Assembly (NCBI GenBank): GCA_022564195.1
Contig: JADFLW010000013.1
Location: 1-38,420, forward strand
DNA: 38,420 bases
Reading direction: 5' to 3'
Source of the DNA: Patescibacteria group bacterium
Lineage (GTDB): Bacteria; Patescibacteriota; Microgenomatia; UBA1400; Chisholmbacteraceae
Numbering within the stretch: the first letter of the stretch is position 1; each line of letters begins with the position of its first letter. Shown here one piece after another: positions 1 through 6,286 of the stretch. Made by a program: the position numbers and the translations under genes. The notes under the pieces were generated by a model. The model searched no databases and was not told the origin of the DNA. It saw nothing but the letters and a program-made list of their open reading frames with translations.

Positions 1-1102
1 TGGAGAGAGCGATGGAGGCGAAGAAGAAGCCGATGCCTTGTCCTGTGGACTCGGCACTCCCAAGGAGTCGTCCCCATCCAAAAAGACCAAAGAGTATGAG
101 GAAAGAGAAAAGAAGATACGGAGAAGATCTGCGAAGCCAGGTGCCGAATGGTACCTGGGGAGGGGGAGCTGGAGCTCGACCCGGCAAAAACTGCTCGAAA
201 ACGAGCTTGACACGGTTGAGCCATCCAAGCTCCGGACGAACAGCTGGAACAGCAGGCACCGGCTGGGTCGCCACCCAAGCCCGCCGCTTCTCTATAGTAT
301 TAAGCTCTTGCCGCTCCAAAATCTTCTGTACCCCGTAGTTGCTCACCCCAGCAATTTGCTCCGCCAGCTTATGCGAAGAAAGACGAGGATTTTGTAAAAC
401 CACGTCCAAAATCCTGCGCTCTACAATCTCCGGAATCGCCCGATAGTGATGTCTCCCGGAAGCCCATCGGTTTTCAAGCCCTTCCACAGTGGGATCGCGT
501 TTGTACTGCCGCAACCATTGATAAAAGGTGAAACGAGAAATACCCACCGCTTGGCAAACCCTCAATACCGGTTCTTTGGTATCGACAACACGCCGGACAA
601 CAGCCAATCGTTCCTCCGGCGAAAAGTACCGCCTCACACCAACGCCTTCTCGCCGAAGAAATCGCTCAAACGCTACTTGAGAAAGTTGAGCAAATTTCTC
701 CCGATCCTTCCGACCGGTAAGATGCAGTCTCTCAAGTAGCACTTGTACACCATAGCTGCCAATTCCTTGGGTAATTTCTGCGATTTTATGAATAGAAAGC
801 TCCGGTCGCCTCCGCACGAGCTCCAGAACATCTCGCTCTACTTTTGAAGAAACACCGCGATAGTGCGAGCGGCCTCGACGAAACCGGTCTGATAAAAACC
901 CTATGTTCGCCTGGTCAGAAGAATCCCTGCGATATCGCTTGGCCCATCGGTAAAAAGTAAACCGAGAGACACCGAATGAACGACAAGCCTGAGCCACAGG
1001 AACACCATCTTTATATACCCTATGAAGAAGCCGAAGTCTCTCCTGGGAAGGAAGACGACGTCGAGGTTTCTGAAATGAAGATCGGGTTTGGCGGGCAGGC
1101 AT
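1..1102 (-). CDS. Tandem helix-turn-helix protein with C-terminal membrane segments (partial, runs off left edge)
   Basis: Reading the minus strand from the ATG at 1102 gives 367 uninterrupted codons to the window edge. The protein has two copies of one module. Each copy has an IS3/IS481-transposase-like helix-turn-helix (about residues 18-60 with SRFTFYRW, and 162-203 with SRFTFYQW). Each is followed by a second helical DNA-binding-like unit (about 85-128 with SYGVQVLLERL, and 225-266 with NYGVQKILERQ). A Pro-rich linker (about 281-318) leads to a hydrophobic segment at 328-344, and another begins near 355. There is no DDE catalytic core in the visible part. Transposase-type HTHs joined to membrane segments suggest a domesticated, membrane-anchored DNA-binding protein; the missing C-terminus might carry another domain. 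Plus-strand open frames here are shadows. The coding call is firm; the function is unknown. Confidence 0.8.
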   Translation of the reverse strand, partial: MPARQTRSSFQKPRRRLPSQERLRLLHRVYKDGVPVAQACRSFGVSRFTFYRWAKRYRRDSSDQANIGFLSDRFRRGRSHYRGVSSKVERDVLELVRRRPELSIHKIAEITQGIGSYGVQVLLERLHLTGRKDREKFAQLSQVAFERFLRREGVGVRRYFSPEERLAVVRRVVDTKEPVLRVCQAVGISRFTFYQWLRQYKRDPTVEGLENRWASGRHHYRAIPEIVERRILDVVLQNPRLSSHKLAEQIAGVSNYGVQKILERQELNTIEKRRAWVATQPVPAVPAVRPELGWLNRVKLVFEQFLPGRAPAPPPQVPFGTWLRRSSPYLLFSFLILFGLFGWGRLLGSAESTGQGIGFFFASIALS

Positions 1103-1574
1103 TTAAACAATCTTAACTTTGTTACCAGGCTAAATACTATGTTAGATACTTTGAATACTACTTGTCAAGTGCTATGGGTCCGCCTGGTAGCGAGTTTATA
1201 CTCGATAACCGCGTTAACGTTGATCATCAAACATTGCATCAGTCACCAGAGGTAGTAAAAGAGATTAGTAACTATAGGATAGTAAGGAAAGTATGTCACA
1301 GAAAGATGGATATAACATCATTTCATATCTTATAAGTTGCTTCATGGAGTTATTCTCTGGAATATGTATGGTGTTGACATGCGTAAACTACTATATGAAC
1401 AGTGCTCGCAACCCTAGGTGATGACCGTTTGAGTGGTTTTAAAGAGCGTTACAGCGCTTTCTAGCCTGGTAGAAATCCAAACGTGTGCTGTAAAATACAA
1501 AAACATCTGTCCACATTTTTAAGAAAAAAAAATCTCCTCTGGACACAAAGATTCAGGAGCAAAAATAGCCTGTC

Positions 1575-1625
1575 TTTTGTAATCGTTGTAAAGAGCACAG
1601 GCGGAGAAAATCCTCCATTACAAAA
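1575..1625. repeat. 9-bp perfect inverted repeat
   Basis: TTTTGTAAT (1575-1583) and ATTACAAAA (1617-1625) are perfect reverse complements separated by 33 bases. An inner GGAG/CTCC-type pairing could extend the fold. No T-run follows on either strand in terminator orientation. Confidence 0.5.
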
Positions 1626-1807
1626 AAACCACCTGCAACGAATATTTCAAAGATCAAAATACAATTTAGGCGGATGTAACCGAAAAAAATCAGAGTATAA
1701 AAAGTTCTCAATAAAATGGCTCTTTGCAAACAATTGTCACCGAGCATCAACTGTACTACTCTGCGGCTAGGTAAGTTTACTAACAGGGGCCAATTCGTTC
1801 GGGCTCG

Positions 1808-1845
1808 CCGTTTCCTGAAATAATGCTCTCAACCGTAGGAAACGG
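1808..1845. repeat. 9-bp perfect inverted repeat (hairpin)
   Basis: CCGTTTCCT (1808-1816) and AGGAAACGG (1837-1845) are perfect reverse complements with a 20-base spacer. The stem is GC-rich enough to form a stable RNA hairpin. No U-tract follows, so an intrinsic terminator is unlikely. Confidence 0.5.
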
Positions 1846-1973
1846 ACCACAAAGATACTGCAATGCCAGAAAGTGAAAGCGGAAGGACGAGTACGTTATG
1901 TAGCTTCTTATTGCCTCCTCTCCTCGACTGTGTTACTCTTCGGCTACTATGCGAGTTTTGATTGCAAAGCATA

Positions 1974-2028
1974 CCCCAAGCCTCGCGCCGCCGACAAAGC
2001 CTTTGGCGACGCACGGCCGCGCTTGGGG
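1974..2028. repeat. Inverted repeat preceding structured repeat copy 1
   Basis: CCCCAAGC (1974-1981) pairs perfectly with GCTTGGGG (2021-2028). Inside lies a smaller CGCC/GGCG pairing around the AAAGCCTTT segment. It sits 14 bases before copy 1 of the multi-hairpin repeat. An unrelated inverted repeat occupies the equivalent place before copy 2 (32487-32532), so a variable leading hairpin may be part of the element. Confidence 0.45.
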
Positions 2029-2042
2029 AACCGCTGAGCAAT

Positions 2043-2163
2043 GGGGGTTCCAAGGGGGACTTCCCCTGGCTCCGACGTTAGGTCGGAGGGGGTGTCAGGG
2101 AGCAGAGCGACCGCCAAGGGGTGAAACCCCTTGGAAACGAACGAGCAGTGCGAGAGAGTTTAT
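2043..2163 (+). repeat. Structured three-hairpin repeat element, copy 1
   Basis: This segment aligns with 32533-32653 over its whole length. Three stems are visible. CCA-A-GGGG pairs with CCCC-TGG (2050-2069). CTCCGAC pairs with GTCGGAG around loop GTTAG (2070-2088). CCAAGGGG pairs with CCCCTTGG around TGAAA (2114-2134). A GAAACGA segment follows, and the element closes with the box GAGTTTAT (2156-2163). In the second stem the first two base pairs differ from copy 2 in a compensatory way (C-G/T-A here, T-A/C-G there), so base pairing has been kept. It may be a small mobile repeat (REP/MITE-like) or a 5'-UTR RNA. Confidence 0.7.
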
Positions 2164-2182
2164 TACTGGATCCAATTCCCTT

Positions 2183-2515
2183 TTGCCGGGTCAAAAACTT
2201 TCCCATCCAGCCTTCACCAGCGCACCGTTCGATGTCACGGACAAGCGTTCCGTTGAGAGGATAGGTAAACAATTCGATGTTCATATCTTAGGAACACAAT
2301 ATGTCATCAACAGTAGCAAAAAGATTGCTGCAAGAATCTTTTTTACATATTCAGATGGGACCTTTGAACGCAAAAAAGCCCTTTATAACGAACGGCACAC
2401 CTTCTCAACCGTTAAGAGCCAACGAAGCATCGACTGGAAGCCACTGACGTTGAAGGAGGGATTAACGAGAATGCGCCAAGCAATTCCGGACTCGGTCAAA
2501 CGCAGGAGGAACTGA
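2183..2515 (+). CDS. Hypothetical short protein or gene remnant
   Basis: An open frame continues from upstream through the repeat element and stops at the TGA at 2513-2515. Only the part after the repeat (from a TTG at 2183, about 110 codons) looks protein-like, with mixed hydrophobic and charged residues such as FDVHILGTQYVIN and ARIFFTYSDGTF. There is no in-frame ATG until about 2471 and no clear Shine-Dalgarno for the TTG. The end of this frame contains the AGGAGG that serves the next gene, so translation could be coupled. I recognise no family. It may be a gene that lost its start when the repeat arrived, or a chance open frame. Confidence 0.25.
   Translation: MPGQKLSHPAFTSAPFDVTDKRSVERIGKQFDVHILGTQYVINSSKKIAARIFFTYSDGTFERKKALYNERHTFSTVKSQRSIDWKPLTLKEGLTRMRQAIPDSVKRRRN
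2504..2509 (+). promoter_or_regulatory. Strong Shine-Dalgarno fixing a GTG start
   Basis: AGGAGG lies 8 bases before the GTG at 2518 and supports that start over the internal ATG at 2638, which would remove about 40 residues. Confidence 0.75.
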
Positions 2516-2517
2516 GA

Positions 2518-3519
2518 GTGACGTACAAGCAGCCAATCAGCGCCAAGCGTGGAGAAATTCGCTTCCGGGACAAACTCTCCGACCAACACTTCGGAACGAA
2601 AACCGCATTCCCCCAGGAATACACAAGCCAGGAAATGATTAGAGTGCTAGTGGAGAAGACGCGGAGAGTCCGTGAGGACTTTGCAAAACTAAATAGAGAA
2701 GGGGTAGCGCTTTCACCCTTCCTAGACATCGGCGCCGGTTACGGCCAGGCTTCGCTACTCCTTGAAAACGAGTTTTCTGCCCAAGGCTTCGCCTCCGATC
2801 TCGCTTCAAAACCTCTGTTGACAATGAACGAGTCTGCCAAAAGGCTTGGATTCTCCCGGTTGCCTCATGCTGTTGTCTTTGACGCGGAATCCATCCCGTT
2901 CCCAAATCAGTCTTTCGCCTTTGTGTTTTGCTACCAAACGCTCCATCACTTTCCCCATCCACTGGCTGTAACGAGAGAAATTGCAAGAGTACTAAAACCC
3001 GGTGGGGTATTTTTCTTTGCGGAAGAGCCGGTGGCACAGTCGTTCAATCTCCCCCTTTGGCACCGCCCGACGAAGCTTCGTTGGTGGGAAAAGGCGTTAA
3101 AGGCAACCCTCATCCTCCCCTTCATATCAAGAATCGGCAAGACCGAAATCGACCACGGAATTCTCGAGGAAGCCTTTCCTCTCTCCGTTTGGAAGGAAGC
3201 GCTCACACCATTCGCAAAGTTCGAAACGGAGCTTAAACCCTTTCCATTTGGCCCCAAAGGCTCTCTTGAGAGGAACAACGGTCTCAACCGCCTCTTTCTG
3301 TTTTTCCTCGGAGGAGGAATAACGGGCGTTGCACGCAAAAAAGCCAGTCAAGCAAAGCCCACCAAACCGCACTTTGCCTGCCCCACTTGCCGTCGGCACC
3401 CTCGTTTGAGCAAGAAAAATGGTGCTCTAATCTGCCCGAACTGCGGGGATACCTTCCCCGTTACCGATAGCATCCCGATACTCATCAAAAAAAAATTACG
3501 AAAGAAACTCTATGGCTGA
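2518..3519 (+). CDS. Class I SAM-dependent methyltransferase with C-terminal zinc ribbon
   Basis: The 333-residue protein carries the SAM-binding motif FLDIGAGYGQ (about 68-77), a second acidic strand (FASDLA, about 91-96), the post-motif YQTLHHF (139-145) and RVLKPGGVFFF (157-167), as in Methyltransf_11 enzymes. The C-terminus is a Trm112-like zinc ribbon with Cys pairs at about 288/291 and 306/309. The target is unknown; from context it is likely a glycan or its lipid or protein carrier. The GTG start is chosen for its strong Shine-Dalgarno. It is the first firm gene of a plus-strand operon and overlaps the next gene by 8 bases. A zinc ribbon at the C-terminus recurs in the methyltransferase at 30412. 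Confidence 0.85.
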   Translation: MTYKQPISAKRGEIRFRDKLSDQHFGTKTAFPQEYTSQEMIRVLVEKTRRVREDFAKLNREGVALSPFLDIGAGYGQASLLLENEFSAQGFASDLASKPLLTMNESAKRLGFSRLPHAVVFDAESIPFPNQSFAFVFCYQTLHHFPHPLAVTREIARVLKPGGVFFFAEEPVAQSFNLPLWHRPTKLRWWEKALKATLILPFISRIGKTEIDHGILEEAFPLSVWKEALTPFAKFETELKPFPFGPKGSLERNNGLNRLFLFFLGGGITGVARKKASQAKPTKPHFACPTCRRHPRLSKKNGALICPNCGDTFPVTDSIPILIKKKLRKKLYG

Positions 3520-4348
3520 TCCAACAATCTCCATCATCATCCCCACCGCAGGAGACAATCCACTGCTTGATGAGTGTCTCGCTTCGATAAAAAAACTACA
3601 CTACCCACCCGAACAAATCCAAACAGTTGTCATCACCAACCAAGACCTTCACAAAGCCGGCAAGGAGTTTAGCTTTGCGGCATCGGTCAATCATGCTGCG
3701 AGGAAAGCCAAAGGCGCCTATCTTTATATAACAAACGATGACATCGTGTTGAGACCGGACACAGTCAGGGCCTGGGTTGATGCCGTCAGAGAATTTCCGA
3801 ACACGATCCTTGGGGCAAAGATACGAGACAAAGACACGAACAAACCACTAGCTCCAGGCTACACCATGAGCCTGTGGACTGGCATCGCCAAACCCGTCTT
3901 CACATCAAACATCCCAACTCCCTGTGACTGGGTATCAGGTTGCGCCCTGTTTCTGAGCCGCAGAATCTGGAACAAACTGAAGGGCTTCGACGAAGGATTT
4001 GCTCCTGGGTATTTCGAGGATTTTGACCTTTGCCTGCGTGCAAAAAAGGCCAGAGTAAACTGCCTCCTCTGGCCCAGCGCCGAAGTTCTCCATGCAGAAA
4101 CAACAACCTTCAATCGCAACAAACCGAAAAAGTATGAATACTGGTATCGCAACAAGATCCGTTTTCTCACAAAACAAGCGTCTCCCCTCCAGCTTGCCAC
4201 AGCTCTCACTCTTCAGTATGCTCTTTTCACTCCTGCCCGCGCGATCGTCAAACGAGACGGCCGCCTCCTGCCCGCCCTCAAAGGTCTGCACTGGAATATC
4301 AGACAGCTATCAAACACCTTAGCATCTAGAAGAAAGATGAGAACGTGA
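3512..4348 (+). CDS. Glycosyltransferase family 2 (GT-A fold)
   Basis: The 278-residue protein begins with the GT2 nucleotide-binding strand ISIIIPTAGDN. It has the acidic metal-binding segment YITNDDIVL (about 72-80), where NDD replaces DXD, and the acceptor-side motif GFDEGFAPGYFEDFDLCLRA (about 158-177), where the ED pair supplies the probable catalytic base. This arrangement resembles WbbL-type rhamnosyltransferases and their relatives. The enzyme should add a sugar from a nucleotide donor to a growing glycan at the cytoplasmic membrane face. It overlaps the previous gene by 8 bases. Donor and acceptor cannot be told from sequence. Confidence 0.88.
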   Translation: MADPTISIIIPTAGDNPLLDECLASIKKLHYPPEQIQTVVITNQDLHKAGKEFSFAASVNHAARKAKGAYLYITNDDIVLRPDTVRAWVDAVREFPNTILGAKIRDKDTNKPLAPGYTMSLWTGIAKPVFTSNIPTPCDWVSGCALFLSRRIWNKLKGFDEGFAPGYFEDFDLCLRAKKARVNCLLWPSAEVLHAETTTFNRNKPKKYEYWYRNKIRFLTKQASPLQLATALTLQYALFTPARAIVKRDGRLLPALKGLHWNIRQLSNTLASRRKMRT

Positions 4349-4366
4349 CAGCAAAAAGTCACACCA

Positions 4367-4924
4367 ATGAAAAAACGTAAACGCGCAGAAAAACAGACCC
4401 TCCATCTTGGCTGCGGCATGAGCAAAATTCCTGGGAGTACTGGCGTTGACATCAACCCAGAATCCGCAGCCGACATCACCCACGACCTGAATACGTTCCC
4501 CTACCCATTCAGAGACAACCAATTTGAACGCATCGTTGCTGAAAACATTCTCGAGCACCTCGACGACATCCCGAAAGTCATAGAAGAAATACACCGAATT
4601 GCAAAACATGGTGCAAAAATTATCATTTCCATGGGGCATTTCTCAAGCGTCGACAGTTTTACCGACCCAACCCACAAGCACTTCTTCACCAGTCGGACGT
4701 TCGACTACTTCATCCCAGGTACAGATCTCTATAAATACCACTACTCAAAGGCAACATTCAAAAAACACAACGTCTGGGTGGGCCCACGCAATCCTACCAA
4801 CCCTCTACTGAAGCTGATGCTTACACTCATTAACAAATACCTCATCTTCTACGAAAAGCGCTTCGCCTTTATCTTTCCAGTAGGCGTAATAACCTTTGAT
4901 CTTGAAGTGATAAAAGAGAAGTGA
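4367..4924 (+). CDS. Small SAM-dependent methyltransferase (DPTH-motif type)
   Basis: This compact 185-residue protein has the glycine motif LHLGCGMSKIPG (about 12-23), the ribose-binding acidic residue in GVDINPE, the EHLDDIP post-motif and a glycine-poor motif III region. Its second half has FTDPTHKHFFTSRTFDYF (about 98-115), a DPTH.HF.T signature also present in the methyltransferase at 8579, so the two probably belong to one subfamily. It ends one base before the next gene. A role in O-methylating a glycan or sugar acid is plausible from context but unproven. Confidence 0.82.
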   Translation: MKKRKRAEKQTLHLGCGMSKIPGSTGVDINPESAADITHDLNTFPYPFRDNQFERIVAENILEHLDDIPKVIEEIHRIAKHGAKIIISMGHFSSVDSFTDPTHKHFFTSRTFDYFIPGTDLYKYHYSKATFKKHNVWVGPRNPTNPLLKLMLTLINKYLIFYEKRFAFIFPVGVITFDLEVIKEK

Positions 4925-4925
4925 A

Positions 4926-5651
4926 ATGGTAAAAACCCTTCAAAGCTATCTTAGAAAAATATGGCATCACAGTGCATATTTAAATAATGAAATTCTTACC
5001 TCGTATGTCGAACCTGCAAAGACGGCAAGTATTTTGGACCTTGGATGCGATGACGGATCAATAGCAGTAGAGCGATTCAAAAACAAAATCAATAACCCAA
5101 ATATTTTTGGCCTAGATGCTGATCTCGAAAAATTAAAACAAGCCAGAAAACGAGGAATAAAAGCAATTAAAGCAAATGTCGAAAAACCCTTTCCCTTTAA
5201 TAGTGAGGCGTTTGATCTCGTAAGCGCCAATCAAATCATAGAACATCTGGCGAACGCAGATAGGTTCCTCAAAGAAATCTATCGTGTTTTGAGACCTGGA
5301 GGATATCTTGTCTTGGCAACAGAAAACTTGTCCTCCTGGCACAACATGTGTGCTCTTCTTTTAGGCTGGCAACCATTCTCTCAACATATTTCTACAGTAA
5401 AAAACGTCGGCAACCCTTTGCGTATAGCCAGATACGAAAACTATCCAATAGGTGGAATGCATGTAAGGGTTTTCGCCCCAAGAGGACTAAAAGAGATAAT
5501 TGAACTTCACCAATTTACAATCGAAGAGTCTTTTGGTGCCGGTCATTACCCTTTCCCATCGACTATTTCAAAAGCTCTCTCCTATATTGATCCAACCCAC
5601 GCTGCTTTCATTGGTGTAAAAGCCAGAAAAATGACAACAAAACCAGCATGA
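4926..5651 (+). CDS. Class I SAM-dependent methyltransferase
   Basis: The 241-residue protein has motif I ILDLGCDDGSIA (about 36-47), GLDADLEKL for ribose binding, motif II FDLVSANQIIEHL and motif III RVLRPGGYLVLAT. The ATG is preceded by GAGAAG at suitable spacing. The C-terminal half (HVRVFAPRGLKEI, then FGAGHYPFPSTI) resembles methyltransferases found in polysaccharide clusters. It sits between two other methyltransferases and overlaps the next gene by ATGA, so the three are probably co-translated. The substrate is unknown. Its local base composition is more A/T-rich than the genes on either side, which may hint at a separate origin. Confidence 0.85.
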   Translation: MVKTLQSYLRKIWHHSAYLNNEILTSYVEPAKTASILDLGCDDGSIAVERFKNKINNPNIFGLDADLEKLKQARKRGIKAIKANVEKPFPFNSEAFDLVSANQIIEHLANADRFLKEIYRVLRPGGYLVLATENLSSWHNMCALLLGWQPFSQHISTVKNVGNPLRIARYENYPIGGMHVRVFAPRGLKEIIELHQFTIEESFGAGHYPFPSTISKALSYIDPTHAAFIGVKARKMTTKPA

Positions 5652-6286
5652 GAAAGCAGCGACACGAACAATCAAAGGCCGCAGCTAGAATCTACGACAA
5701 GATGCACAAAAAAACATTCGGTGGCCCAAGCGATGGATCGTATGAAATCCTTGCCTCTATAGCCCGCGGCAACAAATCCGTAGACATCGCCTGCGGAGAA
5801 GGGATCATTGAACGGTTAGCGCCAGAAACAGTCGGAGTTGAATTCTCCCTAAACGCTCTCAAAAAAGCTAGGAAAAATGGTGCCAAACACCTCGTGCTCG
5901 CCGATGCACACGCACTCCCTTTCAAAGATAATGCCTTTGATATAAGCATCTGCGCCGGAAGCCTGGAGCATTTTGCAGATCCCAAACAAGCCCTTCTGGA
6001 GATGGCAAGAATCTCAAAAATCCAGGTACTGACAGTGCACAGAAAACTCCCCTTCCCCCTCGGGATCCTCAGCGAACTTGCCTCAAAATTCTTAAACATA
6101 AAACATCAGCCAATTGAACGACCGGTAAACGCAAGTGACCTGGGAAAAATGGTAAAAAACGCCGGACTTTATATCATCTTCAAAGGCATCTGGACCTTGC
6201 CAGTGAACTACGGAAGACCTATCAAATTCTTGCCCCAATTCCACAGCCTACCCAGCTGTCATTTTGTCATCAGCATCAAACAATGA
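5648..6286 (+). CDS. Class I SAM-dependent methyltransferase
   Basis: The 212-residue protein shows a shortened motif I (SVDIACGEGIIERL, about 44-57), GVEFSLNALKKA, the acidic LADAHALPF (motif II region) and CAGSLEHFADPKQALLEMAR. It is at the small end for Methyltransf_11 enzymes, and motif III lacks the usual LKPGG, going straight from ARIS into a strand. It overlaps both neighbours by four bases (ATGA), typical of a tightly coupled operon. Substrate unknown; a glycan-modifying role is inferred only from position. Confidence 0.8.
   Translation: MRKQRHEQSKAAARIYDKMHKKTFGGPSDGSYEILASIARGNKSVDIACGEGIIERLAPETVGVEFSLNALKKARKNGAKHLVLADAHALPFKDNAFDISICAGSLEHFADPKQALLEMARISKIQVLTVHRKLPFPLGILSELASKFLNIKHQPIERPVNASDLGKMVKNAGLYIIFKGIWTLPVNYGRPIKFLPQFHSLPSCHFVISIKQ

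Larger units (their letters stand above)
1103..1973. other. Gene-poor stretch with several perfect inverted repeats
   Basis: I see no convincing gene in these 871 bases; the open frames present are short, basic or Cys-rich and low in quality. The stretch has conspicuous inverted repeats. ACCAGGC (1124-1130) faces GCCTGGT (1182-1188), and GCCTGGTAG recurs at 1464-1472. CGAGT-TTAT-ACTCG forms a small palindrome at 1191-1204 and contains the box GAGTTTAT. TTTTGTAAT (1575-1583) faces ATTACAAAA (1617-1625). CCGTTTCCT (1808-1816) faces AGGAAACGG (1837-1845). It lies upstream of the minus-strand HTH gene and so should contain that gene's promoter. It could also hide an untranslated RNA or the remains of a mobile element. 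Confidence 0.6.

Noticed and set aside
12-739. Several plus-strand open frames of about 100-120 codons
   Set aside because: They are shadows of the minus-strand HTH gene, which has recognisable domains in two matching copies and no stop over 367 codons.
1-1102. Complete insertion sequence with transposase
   Set aside because: The HTH repeats look transposase-like, but no DDE core is visible, the protein leads into membrane segments, and I see no matching terminal inverted repeats on both sides.
1483-1770. 95-codon plus-strand frame
   Set aside because: It has no recognisable domain, is rich in Lys/Arg/Cys with unusual composition, lacks a Shine-Dalgarno and overlaps the inverted repeat at 1575-1625.
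1949-2182. Upstream part of the frame ending at 2515
   Set aside because: This part translates the structured repeat and its leading hairpin into a Gly/Pro/Arg-rich string with no protein-like pattern.
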